A stretch of 64,000 nucleotides of DNA from contig CP173058.1 of NCBI GenBank assembly GCA_044772875.1, positions 434,001 through 498,000 on the forward strand, read 5' to 3'. Positions 1-9,117 of this stretch are shown piece by piece. The stretch is from Morganella morganii_D (GTDB lineage: Bacteria; Pseudomonadota; Gammaproteobacteria; Enterobacterales; Enterobacteriaceae). Position 1 is the stretch's first letter; the number at the start of each line of letters is the position of its first letter. The position numbers were made by a program, and so were the translations under genes. The notes under the pieces are model-generated. The model did no database searches, had not been told where the DNA came from, and was given only the letters and a program-made list of their open reading frames with translations.

Positions 1-2017
1 CCAGATTATTGATATTCATCTGAGTATGGCCGGCCGGATTAGTCCTGTGGTCAAAATTCACCGCAGCTTTACCGTTTAATGTACCGACAGTGACAGCATC
101 GTGTTCGTTGGTTCCCTCATAAACGGTGACAGAGCTTTCGCCTTTGGTCTGACTGAGAGTGAGATCTTCCACATATGCGCCATTTGCGGCGGCAGCATAC
201 AGCTCAAGATGATTTTTGCCGTTAAAGATGGTTTTACCGGTGGCTTTACCATTAATATCAACAGTCATACCAACGTTGTCATTCAGGGTGTTATTTTTCG
301 CCTCGCCGCCATTTTCAATGGTTAAATATGAATCTCCGCTCAGGGTATTATCTGTGGCAAGCCCGCCGTTTTTCACTGTCTGATACGCATTGTTCAGGTT
401 GTTGGTTGTTGCTGTACCACTGACAAACTGATTCGTATTGGTCAGATTGTTATTATTTGCGGTGCCGTTAATAACCTGCTCACCACGTTTATCGGCTTGA
501 TTGGTGATGGTATTGTTTTCGGCAAAACCATCCACATACTGGCTGCCGTTGGTGATATCGTTTTTAATACCGGCAATGCCGTCTTTGCCGACAGTCTGAT
601 CCGTTTCAGTCAGAGTGTTGTTATTGGCGGTGCCATTGATAACCTGTTTACCGCGATTACCGGCTTTATTGGTAATGGTATTGTTTTCGGCGAAACCATC
701 CACAAGCTGGCTGCCGTCAGTGATGTCGTTTTTAACCGAGGCGATACCGTCTTTTTCAACATGCTGGTCAGTGTTGATCAGCGTGTTATCTGCCGCATTA
801 CCGCGCACAACCTGGATGCCGTGCTCACCATCGGTATTATCGATGATGTTTTTAACAGCAACACCGGTTTTCTCAATGATCTGGCCGGCGTTTTTCAGTG
901 TATTGTCAGTCGCTTCACCGCTGACTAACTGAAGGCCGTGTGTGCCATTGGTGTTATCGATACTGTTTGTGGTGGCTTTGCCGCTGATAGTCTGATTACC
1001 GTTAGTGATGCTGGTATTAATCGCCTCGCCTTTGACAGACTGATCGCCGTTACGGAGTGTGTTATTTTTGGCAACACCGCCGGAAGAGATATCCTGATCC
1101 GCGTAATCAAATGTGGAATCAATGGCCAGGCCATTACTGCCGACAGTCTGACCGGTATGTTTTACGCCGGCTGTGCCGGTAAAGGTTGCATCAAGGGATA
1201 TGGCTTTTTGGCCGTCTTTACCTTTGAGATGCTGCGAGCTCTGGTCGTTAAAGGTTGCGCCTTGTGACAGTGAGCGCTCACCGACATGCTGCTCGGCTTT
1301 GCCGTTAAAGGTATCACCGGTGGCAACCAGATATTCACCATTATCGGCACCTAAACGGGCATCGTTAACAACAGTGCCTTTAATGGTTAAGCTTGAACTA
1401 TTGCTGCCGTTGGTTTTTACATCACCAATATGCTGCCCGTCCAGATATTGTTTGGAATTATCATTATATGTACCGTTCCCGGTACTGATCGTAACCTCAT
1501 CCTGGCGGTTGTTAGTGAAACCGTGACGGTTAGGTGTATATGTTGAGCCCGGATCAGATGGATTCTCATAATTAGCACCACGGTACTGCTCATAGGCATC
1601 ATTACCGGTGATAGTCACTACGGAATCACCATTAACGGTTAAATTATCTGCTTTGCCATTGATACGTACATGGGAATCAGTAATAGTCAGTCCATCCACT
1701 TCAACCGGAGAATAGAAATATTTGTAGTCATAATTAGGTCTGACACCGATGACATTATTGTTACCATCTGTTACATTTGTATAATATACGCCGCTTTCTG
1801 TTGCTGATTCCCGGCCAACAAATGTGGTTGTGTTCGGGCTGTTACTGACGGTACCTGTATATTTAATGGTATCGTTGGAATTATTATGTCCGGTGATAAC
1901 CGGACCGGGAATGTTATTGTTTACATTAACAGTTTCATCGATAGTTGCAGCAATTGCTGCTGACGCGGAAAGCGCACTAACTACCAATATGGTAATTTGT
2001 GAGAGTTTAAATGTCAT
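1..2017 (-). CDS. AIDA-type autotransporter adhesin, 5' part (cut by window edge)
   Basis: The minus-strand frame from ATG at 2017 stays open for 672 codons to position 1, so the C-terminal part lies outside the window. Residues 1-23 form a signal peptide (MTFKLSQITILVVSALSASA, then AIA and cleavage before ATIDE). After a Tyr/Asn-rich region to about residue 210 comes an Asn/Thr/Gly-rich array to about residue 575. It repeats an A-x-x-N-T-L/I-x-N-x-x-Q-x-V-x-x-G pattern every 18-20 residues, typical of the AIDA repeats that fold as a beta-helix passenger. A missing C-terminal beta-barrel is expected but not seen. The family exports its passenger to the cell surface for adhesion or aggregation; which applies here is unknown. 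AGGT lies about 7 nt before the ATG. Cys is absent and Asn very frequent, as usual in such passengers. Confidence 0.85.
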   Translation of the reverse strand, partial: MTFKLSQITILVVSALSASAAIAATIDETVNVNNNIPGPVITGHNNSNDTIKYTGTVSNSPNTTTFVGRESATESGVYYTNVTDGNNNVIGVRPNYDYKYFYSPVEVDGLTITDSHVRINGKADNLTVNGDSVVTITGNDAYEQYRGANYENPSDPGSTYTPNRHGFTNNRQDEVTISTGNGTYNDNSKQYLDGQHIGDVKTNGSNSSSLTIKGTVVNDARLGADNGEYLVATGDTFNGKAEQHVGERSLSQGATFNDQSSQHLKGKDGQKAISLDATFTGTAGVKHTGQTVGSNGLAIDSTFDYADQDISSGGVAKNNTLRNGDQSVKGEAINTSITNGNQTISGKATTNSIDNTNGTHGLQLVSGEATDNTLKNAGQIIEKTGVAVKNIIDNTDGEHGIQVVRGNAADNTLINTDQHVEKDGIASVKNDITDGSQLVDGFAENNTITNKAGNRGKQVINGTANNNTLTETDQTVGKDGIAGIKNDITNGSQYVDGFAENNTITNQADKRGEQVINGTANNNNLTNTNQFVSGTATTNNLNNAYQTVKNGGLATDNTLSGDSYLTIENGGEAKNNTLNDNVGMTVDINGKATGKTIFNGKNHLELYAAAANGAYVEDLTLSQTKGESSVTVYEGTNEHDAVTVGTLNGKAAVNFDHRTNPAGHTQMNINNL
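434..769 (-). repeat. Tandem duplication of a 168-bp (56-residue) unit inside the autotransporter
   Basis: Two adjacent units, 769-602 and 601-434, encode nearly the same 56 residues. Each begins DQxV, followed by a KDGIA-containing stretch, then GSQ, VDGFAENNTITN, QVINGTANNN and a closing T. The copies differ at scattered codons. They are a recent in-frame expansion of the shorter 18-20 residue repeats on either side. Confidence 0.8.
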
Positions 2018-2468
2018 AATAGTGACCTGTATTCGAAATAAAGGTAAAAGGGAAAAGATCCTAATATTTATTATTATCAATTAATTATGGTGTGTTTACT
2101 ATAAATGAAATGAGTGTATTCCTATTGCGGTAATCTAATGATATGAATACATTATTATTTTATTTTTATTGTGAGTATTTGCACTTAGACATATTATTTT
2201 CATTCTTACTTATTCTTGATTTTTTGATTCTTATTATTATCAGAGCAATAATGAAAGTATTATTTTCATTTCAGTGTATTTTACGTAAGAATGATTTTAA
2301 ATTATGTTATTTAAAAACAGAATAAAGATAAATAGCGTTATTTAATTCGAAAGGTTATTAATTTTTTACATCATCCGGGATGATGTTATTGCCGGACAAG
2401 TAAATGTAACAAGGCATTATTTTATGCGATATTGTTCACAAAATTAACACTGTCCGGTCATCGGATTT
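2018..2468. other. AT-rich intergenic spacer with one perfect dyad
   Basis: These 451 bases separate the autotransporter start from the yfiM stop and are much richer in A+T than the surrounding genes. They presumably carry the autotransporter promoter. At 2368-2386 lies a perfect 9-bp inverted repeat around one central base (ACATCATCC-G-GGATGATGT). No T run follows it on either strand, so it looks more like a protein-binding site than a terminator. A 60-codon frame at 2143-2325 is Leu/Ile/Phe-rich only because of base composition, and I do not call it a gene. Confidence 0.5.
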
Positions 2469-2810
2469 TTATTTCAGCGATTGGTACACACTGTAACCGG
2501 CAACAGCGCCGGCGATATCCCAGACAAAATCTTTTACACTCCAGCCGGTGCCGCCCGGGCGGCTGTCATAAAACTCTTTGGCGGCACCCAGTGCAACAGA
2601 AAAGCCGATACCGAATTGTACGCTGTGCCGGTGCTGCCGGTTCTGGTGATCACCATAAGCATTAGCGGCAATCGCTGTTGCGGCTGAAAAGGCAAAATGT
2701 TGGGCTTTATCCCGCCCGGTCCAGCTGTCATTGGCAAGATGCATTGAGCAACCGGAGCTCAGCAGCAGGCTGAAAGATACGGCTAAACAGGTACGCAGTG
2801 TAACGGACAT
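2469..2810 (-). CDS. yfiM: YfiM family lipoprotein
   Basis: This 113-residue protein has a short hydrophobic leader ending SSGC, so a lipid-modified Cys at residue 21 is likely and the product should be a periplasm-facing lipoprotein. The rest has two small hydrophobic Gly/Ala stretches (about 42-52 and 97-108) and the motif DKAQHF near residue 35, which I associate with the YfiM family; its molecular role is unknown to me. GGAG sits 7 nt before the ATG. It lies downstream of pssA in the same direction, as in E. coli, but the strong terminator between them suggests its own promoter. Confidence 0.75.
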   Translation of the reverse strand: MSVTLRTCLAVSFSLLLSSGCSMHLANDSWTGRDKAQHFAFSAATAIAANAYGDHQNRQHRHSVQFGIGFSVALGAAKEFYDSRPGGTGWSVKDFVWDIAGAVAGYSVYQSLK

Positions 2811-2831
2811 TGCAGCACTCCGGGGAAAAGA

Positions 2832-2857
2832 TAAAAAATCCCGGCAGGAGCCGGGAT
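2832..2857 (-). terminator. Intrinsic terminator of pssA
   Basis: On the minus strand ATCCCGG, a 6-nt loop and CCGGGAT form a 7-bp stem followed by TTTTTTAT. It lies just past the pssA stop codon. Confidence 0.85.
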
Positions 2858-2864
2858 ATGTATA

Positions 2865-4223
2865 TCAGAGGATCCGGCTGATCAGGCGGTCAAGACGGAC
2901 GCGGCGCAGACGGCGCAGCAGTTTTTTGATCTTGACCGGATAGTCGCGGATATTATCCAGCTCGCTGTAATTGCGGATAATGGTTGTGTTCGTGCGGATA
3001 TTGGCCAGCTCTTCCTGACGCTGCGCAAGAAGCTCCTGTTTCGGGTCACGGATAAGGACAGCATTTTCCAGATCCAGCCCCCAGGCGCGCGGGTTCAGGT
3101 TATTACCGGTGATAAGCTGCCACTGATTATCCACCCACATCCCTTTCAGGTGATAGGTGTTGTCATCATCCTTCCACAGACGGATGGTCAGTTGCTCATT
3201 GTCAGAGAACCGCTGCAGACGCTGCATAAAGCGGCGCAGATTGATTTCATACAGATAAGGCAGTCCGCCGATGATTTTGAACGGTTCTTCCGGCGGAATA
3301 TAGAAATCATTCGCGGTTTTATCACCGATAATGATTTCAACCTGTTTCCCCTCCCGCAGCAGACGGCTGATAATACGCACCAGCGCTGACGGCAGGTTGA
3401 AATACGGTGTGCAGATAACCACTTTTTCCTGTGCGGAACACATCAGGTGCTCAATGGTGTTATTGAGCATATTCTTTTTCCCGAGACCAATCAGCGGTGT
3501 AACGGCCAGTTGATCATCCGGAAGTGCCTGCGGGGTGAAATGGTATGCGGCATGGCGCAGTTTCATCCGGAAATCACGGATCTGGTTTTTGATCTCGGGG
3601 GTTTTCGCCCGGGTTTCGGTATCCAGCTTCTGTACCGCCGGTTCCGGCAGCAGCATTTCATCAATAAACAGCTTCATCGCCGCCGCCAGTTCCGGATTGC
3701 GCAGGAAGTGGTAACGGTCATAACGGTATTTATCATGCTGATACAGATAGACATTATTGACGCTGGCACCGCTGTAAATCACAGTGTCGTCAATAATAAA
3801 ACCTTTCAGATGCAAAACACCCAGCGCTTCACGGGTATTCACCGGCACCCCGAAGATCGGGATATGAAGATCCGGGTGAGATGCTGCAACAGTATGATAC
3901 CAGTCAGCATTGGTGGCGTTGGCTTCTGCACCGATACGCCCGCGCTGTGCGCGGTGCCAGTCAACAAAGACTTTGATATCCAGTTCCGGATTAGCTTTTT
4001 TGGCGGCATACAGTGCGTCAAGAAAATCCCGGCCCGCATCATCGTGCTCAATATATAACGCAGAAATATAAACGGTTTTTTTTGCACCGGCAATTTCTGT
4101 TAACAGACGCCCTTTGAAGTCGCGGGTATGGAACAGAGTTTCAACATCATCGGCAGACTGTGCTAACTTCGGCAGTTGTGCAAGGTGCTGTTGGTGTTTC
4201 GCGGATTTGAATTTTGACAACAT
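2865..4223 (-). CDS. pssA: CDP-diacylglycerol-serine O-phosphatidyltransferase (phosphatidylserine synthase)
   Basis: This enzyme makes phosphatidylserine from CDP-diacylglycerol and serine, the committed step to phosphatidylethanolamine; it is a peripheral membrane and ribosome-associated protein in E. coli. The 452 residues carry the two HxK(x4)D motifs of the phospholipase D superfamily, HLKGFIIDD at about residue 138 and HLKGMWVDN at about 355. The N-terminus MLSKFKSAKHQQHLAQLPK and the C-terminus RRVRLDRLISRIL match the E. coli protein closely. A GTG one codon upstream (4226) is possible, but the ATG at 4223 gives the conserved N-terminus. The gene is followed by its own terminator. Confidence 0.95.
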   Translation of the reverse strand: MLSKFKSAKHQQHLAQLPKLAQSADDVETLFHTRDFKGRLLTEIAGAKKTVYISALYIEHDDAGRDFLDALYAAKKANPELDIKVFVDWHRAQRGRIGAEANATNADWYHTVAASHPDLHIPIFGVPVNTREALGVLHLKGFIIDDTVIYSGASVNNVYLYQHDKYRYDRYHFLRNPELAAAMKLFIDEMLLPEPAVQKLDTETRAKTPEIKNQIRDFRMKLRHAAYHFTPQALPDDQLAVTPLIGLGKKNMLNNTIEHLMCSAQEKVVICTPYFNLPSALVRIISRLLREGKQVEIIIGDKTANDFYIPPEEPFKIIGGLPYLYEINLRRFMQRLQRFSDNEQLTIRLWKDDDNTYHLKGMWVDNQWQLITGNNLNPRAWGLDLENAVLIRDPKQELLAQRQEELANIRTNTTIIRNYSELDNIRDYPVKIKKLLRRLRRVRLDRLISRIL

Positions 4224-4406
4224 CACAGTGCGAATTATCTCTTTAGTTATAGGCAGCGGCTACAGAATAACAGAGACCGGGCCGGTAATGAAAAGATGAA
4301 CAGATCAAAGGATTATATCACCAGTTTGTCTGATTGTGCGCAGCAATTCACTTTCTGCTTAAGTGAGGGTTAAGTCTGTGTCATATATCACGTTGTCCGT
4401 TTTTGA

Positions 4407-7064
4407 CTATTGCACTGCGGCAATTTCAGTATTCAGGTAAAGTGTCAGGTTGACGATACCATCCTCAAACTGTGTTTCGACAGTGAAGCCGAGCTTTTTC
4501 GCCAGTTGGATCATATTGCGGTTCTCCGGCATGGTGATGGCTGTCAGCAGGAGGATGCCGCGTGATTTTGTGTAGGCGAGCAATTTGCACATCAGCTGAT
4601 AACCCAGGGTATTGCCTTTCATATCTGACCTCACCAGCACGGCAAATTCGGCCTCCCGGTTATCCGGGTCCGACATCGCGCGGGTGACCCCGATAATCTG
4701 ACCGCCGGCATCCACCGCCACAAACGCCATTTCGCGGTCATAATCAATCTGGGTCATTTTTGCCAGATCGTCATGGGTAAATTCACTGATTTCACTGAAA
4801 TAACGGTAATAAAGATCTTCTCTGGTCACCCGGTCAATAAAGGCTTTCAATAAAGGTTCGTCTTCCGGCAGGATAGGGCGGACATGTACAACCGCGCCGT
4901 CTTTTAAGCAGAAATTTTCTTCCAGCTCCGCGGGGTACGGACGGATAGCCAGACGCTGCCTGCCGTCACCGGCAGCAGGCGCCAGTGTCATGGTGGCATC
5001 CAGAATAGTGAACTCTGTGCCGGAGGCGAGCAGCGGATGCAAATCGAGCGTCACCACCTGCGGACAGTCAATAATCAGGTTGGACACCTGTACCAGTACC
5101 CGGCTCAGTCCCGCAATATCCAGCGGATTAAGGGCACTGCCGGCCGCCAGTTTGTTATTCTTAATCGCCTGAATGACCAGATAACGGGCGAGCGCCATAT
5201 TAAGCGGCGGCAGGGCAACAGCTGCCGGGGATTCGTCATCCCACGGACGGCTGGCATCCCCCAGCATAATCACAGGGCCGAAAACCACGTCCTGGGTTAC
5301 GGCAATCCGCAGTTCCTGTGCACCGGCGCGGTTAGCCATCGACTGAACAATCAGCCCGTCTATCTGTGCGTCAGGAAAATTTTGTGTCACACGGTCAATA
5401 ATGGCGGCAGCCGAGGTGGCGACTTCCTGTTTATCCCGCAGGTAAAGCATCACCCCCTGAACATCGGATTTATGCGTGATATCCGGCGAACGCAGTTTCA
5501 GCGCCACCGGATAACCCAGCTTTTCGGCGATGGTGACGGCATCATCAGCAGAATGGGCAATCCAGGTCGGCAGAATATTCAGCCCGTAAGCATCCAGCAC
5601 CGGTTCGACCTCATAAGTATCAAGCACGGTGTGCTGACGGCGCAGGGCGCTGTCGATGCAGTGATGTGCCTGCTGCCGGTTGACGGTAAGCCCTGCGGAC
5701 AGTGCGGGGGTTTCGGCCAGTTGTTTTTGGTTGCGGCGGAATTCCACCATATGCATAAAGGCGGTCACGGCACCTTCCGGTGTCCGGTAAGTGGGGATCC
5801 CCGCCTCACCGAACAGGCGGCGTGCTTCCTGTGAGGAGTATTCGCCGCTCCAGTTGGTGAAAACCGTCAGCCAGCGGCTGCGCGGATGCTGTGCGATAGC
5901 GGCAATAATCCGGGCCGCAGCTTCTTTACCCGGCGCAATGGCGCTCGGAGAGTGCAGGATCAGCAGAGCATCATGATCGTGGCTGTCGAGCAGGATATTC
6001 AGGGTGGTAATATAGCGATCCACTGTGGCGTCATCGCGCAGATCCAGCGGGTTATTTGTCACAAAATTATCCGGCAGCACCGCCGCGAGTGCGGCACTGC
6101 TTTCATCGCTGAGACCGGCAATCTTTCCCCGGCGGCGGAACAGTTCATCCAGCGCCATGGCTGCCGGTGCCGCACCGTTGCTCATAATGGCGAGGCGCTC
6201 ACCGCGCAGCGGCTTCATAAAGGTCAGTGTTTCCACGGCGGAAAACATTTCGTGGGTATCCTGCACCCGCAGCAGACCGGCGCGCTGAATCGCAGCATCA
6301 TAGGCGATATCCGGGCTCGGCGTCTCACCGGTCAGTAATTGCGCGCGCTGAGTCCGGCCGCTTTTGACCACCAGGATCGGCTTATTACGGGAGGCACTGC
6401 GGGCGGCGGACATAAAACGCCGTGCATCATGAATATGCTCGAGATAGAGCAGAATGGCGCTGGTTTTACTGTCCCGGGCGAGAAAATCGAGCATATCATC
6501 GATATCAATATCTGCGCTGCTGCCGAGGGCGATAAAGTAGGAAAAGCCGGTTTCCCGCTGCTGTGCCCAGTCCAGAATGGTATTGGAAACAGCGGCGGAC
6601 TGGGAAATAAACGCCAGTTTGCCTTTGAGTACCGGCACCGGGGAAAAACTGGCATTCAGCCCCTGCCAGGGGGCAAGCAACCCCAGGCTGTTTGGGCCGA
6701 GCAGACGGATATTATGGTGCTGACAGGTCTGTTTCAGCTCTGCGGTCTGTGACGCCGGGGCAGAGAGAATAATTACCGCACGGCAGCCGAGCTCACCGAG
6801 TTCATTCAGCAGGGCGATATTACGTTTCGGATGGGTGCAGATAATCGCCAGATCCGGCACCAGCGGCAGGTCAGCGACAGACGGATATGCCAGCACCCCC
6901 TGCACCGAGCGGCGTGACGGCGTGACCGGCAGAACCGGCCCGGTAAAACCGCCGCTGAGCAGATTTCTCATCATCCGGGAACCCGCCCGGTTCGGTTTTT
7001 CGGATGCGCCGATAACCGCAATCGATTGAGGCCGGAGTAATGCTTCAAGGCCGCGCTGACTCAT
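4407..7064 (-). CDS. patZ: Protein lysine acetyltransferase Pat/PatZ (NDP-forming acyl-CoA synthetase-like fused to GNAT)
   Basis: This 885-residue protein is the main enzymatic protein Nε-lysine acetyltransferase of enterics; its best known target is acetyl-CoA synthetase. It has an N-terminal CoA-binding Rossmann domain (PQSIAVIGASEKPNRAG near residue 12), a succinyl-CoA ligase-like middle, an ATP-grasp domain (about 480-690) and a C-terminal GNAT domain (about 725-875) with the acetyl-CoA loop around DMKGNTLG. Length and domain order match E. coli YfiQ. AGGAG lies 6 nt before the ATG. It follows tapT with only 37 nt between, so the two may be co-transcribed. No clear terminator follows, and the 183-nt gap to pssA holds nothing else I can identify. 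Confidence 0.95.
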   Translation of the reverse strand: MSQRGLEALLRPQSIAVIGASEKPNRAGSRMMRNLLSGGFTGPVLPVTPSRRSVQGVLAYPSVADLPLVPDLAIICTHPKRNIALLNELGELGCRAVIILSAPASQTAELKQTCQHHNIRLLGPNSLGLLAPWQGLNASFSPVPVLKGKLAFISQSAAVSNTILDWAQQRETGFSYFIALGSSADIDIDDMLDFLARDSKTSAILLYLEHIHDARRFMSAARSASRNKPILVVKSGRTQRAQLLTGETPSPDIAYDAAIQRAGLLRVQDTHEMFSAVETLTFMKPLRGERLAIMSNGAAPAAMALDELFRRRGKIAGLSDESSAALAAVLPDNFVTNNPLDLRDDATVDRYITTLNILLDSHDHDALLILHSPSAIAPGKEAAARIIAAIAQHPRSRWLTVFTNWSGEYSSQEARRLFGEAGIPTYRTPEGAVTAFMHMVEFRRNQKQLAETPALSAGLTVNRQQAHHCIDSALRRQHTVLDTYEVEPVLDAYGLNILPTWIAHSADDAVTIAEKLGYPVALKLRSPDITHKSDVQGVMLYLRDKQEVATSAAAIIDRVTQNFPDAQIDGLIVQSMANRAGAQELRIAVTQDVVFGPVIMLGDASRPWDDESPAAVALPPLNMALARYLVIQAIKNNKLAAGSALNPLDIAGLSRVLVQVSNLIIDCPQVVTLDLHPLLASGTEFTILDATMTLAPAAGDGRQRLAIRPYPAELEENFCLKDGAVVHVRPILPEDEPLLKAFIDRVTREDLYYRYFSEISEFTHDDLAKMTQIDYDREMAFVAVDAGGQIIGVTRAMSDPDNREAEFAVLVRSDMKGNTLGYQLMCKLLAYTKSRGILLLTAITMPENRNMIQLAKKLGFTVETQFEDGIVNLTLYLNTEIAAVQ

Positions 7065-7101
7065 GGTGTTCTCCTCAGACCGGATTCCCGTGTGCTTTAA
7101 T

Positions 7102-7806
7102 TTAGCCTAAAAGCAGCTCCTCTGCTCTGATTTGTGCCACCGGAAGATGTGACTTACCCTTCAAATACTGACGGCGGAAGCAGGTGAAGTGCTCCAGAAG
7201 CTGTTTTCCGGCATCGGTATCACCGGTCATCATCAGTGCCGCAGCAGCCACTTCAGCGGTGCAGTGCTGATCTTCCCGTGCGGCAACCCGCAGCAGATAA
7301 TCTTTCTGAGCCAGATCGTTAATGGAGAGCAGCGGAATGTTATCGAGATACGGGCTTTTACGAAACATTTTTCGTGCTTCCGGCCAGGTACCGTCGGGCA
7401 GAATAAACAGCGGCGGTTTTGTATTTTCCGGCACATTACTGAACACCTGACGCGGCGGTGTGGCATAAGCCTGCGGAAAAATCAGGTACGGCTGGCGGGA
7501 ATCATCCTTCAGGAGTGTGAGCAGGGCGTTATCCGGTTCGGTGCGCGACCACAGAAAGGCCTGTGTGTCCGGCAGGACATCGGCAATCAGCTTCCCGGTA
7601 TTGCTGGGTTTGAGCGGCTCAGTATCATACATCAGCAGACAGAACTGACTGCGCGCGTCCCGGGTCTGTATGGTGTCACACAAACAGTTTTTTTCGGGCA
7701 ATAAGCAGTAATTACAACGGACTACACGGCATCCCCTGGCACGGAAAACGCGGGTGGATTGTGCCAGACGCCGCTGGCGTAACTGGTAAACAGAATTGGT
7801 CTTCAT
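7102..7806 (-). CDS. tapT: tRNA-uridine aminocarboxypropyltransferase (DTW domain)
   Basis: This is E. coli YfiP, renamed TapT, which makes 3-(3-amino-3-carboxypropyl)uridine at position 47 of several tRNAs using S-adenosylmethionine. The 234-residue protein has the family's N-terminal zinc-type cluster (CNYCLLPEKNCLC, about residues 31-43) and the DTW-family signature as PDGTWPEARKM near residue 134. The order tapT-patZ-pssA-yfiM is that of E. coli, but trxC, which E. coli carries between yfiF and yfiP, is absent here. yfiF is divergent across about 180 nt. Confidence 0.9.
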   Translation of the reverse strand: MKTNSVYQLRQRRLAQSTRVFRARGCRVVRCNYCLLPEKNCLCDTIQTRDARSQFCLLMYDTEPLKPSNTGKLIADVLPDTQAFLWSRTEPDNALLTLLKDDSRQPYLIFPQAYATPPRQVFSNVPENTKPPLFILPDGTWPEARKMFRKSPYLDNIPLLSINDLAQKDYLLRVAAREDQHCTAEVAAAALMMTGDTDAGKQLLEHFTCFRRQYLKGKSHLPVAQIRAEELLLG

Positions 7807-7987
7807 TTTTATCGGCTGGTTTCACAAAAAACAGTATGCATTGTACTGTTAACGCTGCACAATAGCATGATTTTTCGCGGGGGCGCCTGAGTTCAGCGCC
7901 TCCGGCGGGGGCGGCCGGTGATAATAACCGGCAGGTCCGGACGATATCGGGTAATCTTCGCCCCCGGAAATGGCGTGGGAGAAACAC

Positions 7988-9067
7988 ATGAACGACTCTT
8001 TAAATGGTAAAAACGGCAAGGTTAAAGTGATGTATGTCCGCAGCGAGGACAAACAGGACGATCAGAAAAAATCAGACAGACGCGGCGGCAGAGGATCTGA
8101 TCGCGGTGACCGCAACAGCCGCGGCCCGCGCGGGGATCGTAATGAACGCGGCAACCGTGGCGAACGCGGTGATCGCGGCGAACCCAGAGGTCAGGGAAGT
8201 TATTCCGGTGATGGCCGTTCACCGTGGAAAACCGTGTCCCGCCAGCCGTCAGAAGACGGGGAAGGACTGATTCCGGATCATGGCGGTATCAGCGGCAAAA
8301 GCCAGATTGATCCGGCACAGCTGCGCCGTCAGCGTCAGGAAGAAACCCGTATTTACGGGGAAAATGCCTGTCAGGCGATGTTCCGCAGCCGTCCGGAGCG
8401 CATTGTGCGCGCCTGGTTTGTTCAGTCAGTCACACCGCGTTTCCGCGATGCTCTGAAATGGCTGGCGGCAAACCGCAAAGCCTATCATGTGGTGGATGAG
8501 GAAGAACTGGCAAAAGCATCCGGCACAGAACACCACGGCGGTGTCTGCTTCCTGATTAAAAAACGTGGTGGTGTGAGCGCAGAAACCTATCTGGAAACTG
8601 CCGGTGAGCAGGATTGCGTGCTGGCACTGGAAAACGTCGGTAACCCGCATAACCTCGGCGGTATTATGCGCAGTTGTGCCCACTTCGGCGTCAACGGCGT
8701 GATACTCCAGGATGCGTCTGTGCTGGAATCCGGTGCGGCAGTCCGCACAGCGGAAGGCGGAGCCGAACATCTGGTCGGGATTGATGCGGATGGTCTGACC
8801 GATACGCTGGATTTATTCCGCAAAAAAGGATACGCCATCGTCACCACCTCCAGCCATAAAGGCAGCACCGATCTGGCGAAAGCCACGCTGCCTGCAAAAA
8901 TGGTACTGGTGCTGGGTGAAGAGAGTGACGGCCTGAGTGATGCGGTCTGGGAAGGCGGGGATATGCGTCTGTCTGTCGGCGGCACCGGTAATGTGGAAAG
9001 CCTGAACGTATCAGTTGCAACCGGGATTATCCTGGCGCGCTGGTGGCAGCAGAATAAAGTCAGCTGA
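7988..9067 (+). CDS. yfiF: TrmH/SpoU-family RNA methyltransferase YfiF
   Basis: The product has a SpoU-type 2'-O-ribose methyltransferase core of the alpha/beta-knot (SPOUT) class. Visible motifs are NPHNLGGIMRSCAHFG (about 218-233), LVLGEESDGLSD (about 303-314) and the closing NVESLNVSVATGI. The RNA target is not firmly known to me. A substrate-binding domain (RIYGENACQAMFRSRPERIVR) precedes the core. Residues about 20-75 form a low-complexity tail very rich in Arg, Gly and Asp, longer than I recall for E. coli. The start at 7988 gives MNDSLNGKNGKVKVMYVRS, matching E. coli, and has GGGAG 5 nt upstream; a start at 7970 would lose this. The roughly 180-nt leader holds a GCCGGT/ACCGGC hairpin at 7914-7932. 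Confidence 0.9.
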   Translation: MNDSLNGKNGKVKVMYVRSEDKQDDQKKSDRRGGRGSDRGDRNSRGPRGDRNERGNRGERGDRGEPRGQGSYSGDGRSPWKTVSRQPSEDGEGLIPDHGGISGKSQIDPAQLRRQRQEETRIYGENACQAMFRSRPERIVRAWFVQSVTPRFRDALKWLAANRKAYHVVDEEELAKASGTEHHGGVCFLIKKRGGVSAETYLETAGEQDCVLALENVGNPHNLGGIMRSCAHFGVNGVILQDASVLESGAAVRTAEGGAEHLVGIDADGLTDTLDLFRKKGYAIVTTSSHKGSTDLAKATLPAKMVLVLGEESDGLSDAVWEGGDMRLSVGGTGNVESLNVSVATGIILARWWQQNKVS

Positions 9068-9089
9068 TATACTTCTGACGATGATTGAT

Positions 9090-9117
9090 AAAAACCCGGC
9101 TTTTGCCGGGTTTTTTT
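9090..9117. terminator. Bidirectional terminator between yfiF and the 9116-9586 gene
   Basis: AAAACCCGGC-TTTT-GCCGGG followed by seven T on the plus strand, and by TTTTT on the minus strand. It can serve both converging genes, and the minus-strand stop codon lies in its T run. Confidence 0.9.

Noticed and set aside
497..928. Plus-strand ORF of 143 codons
   Set aside because: It is antisense to the autotransporter repeats; its own repeats (VFGxTIHxLAAV) mirror the AIDA repeat on the other strand.
2143..2325. 60-codon Leu/Phe-rich ORF
   Set aside because: It lies in AT-rich spacer, has no ribosome binding site, and its hydrophobicity follows from base composition.
3447..4058. 203-codon plus-strand ORF
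   Set aside because: It is a shadow of pssA on the opposite strand, with no family resemblance.
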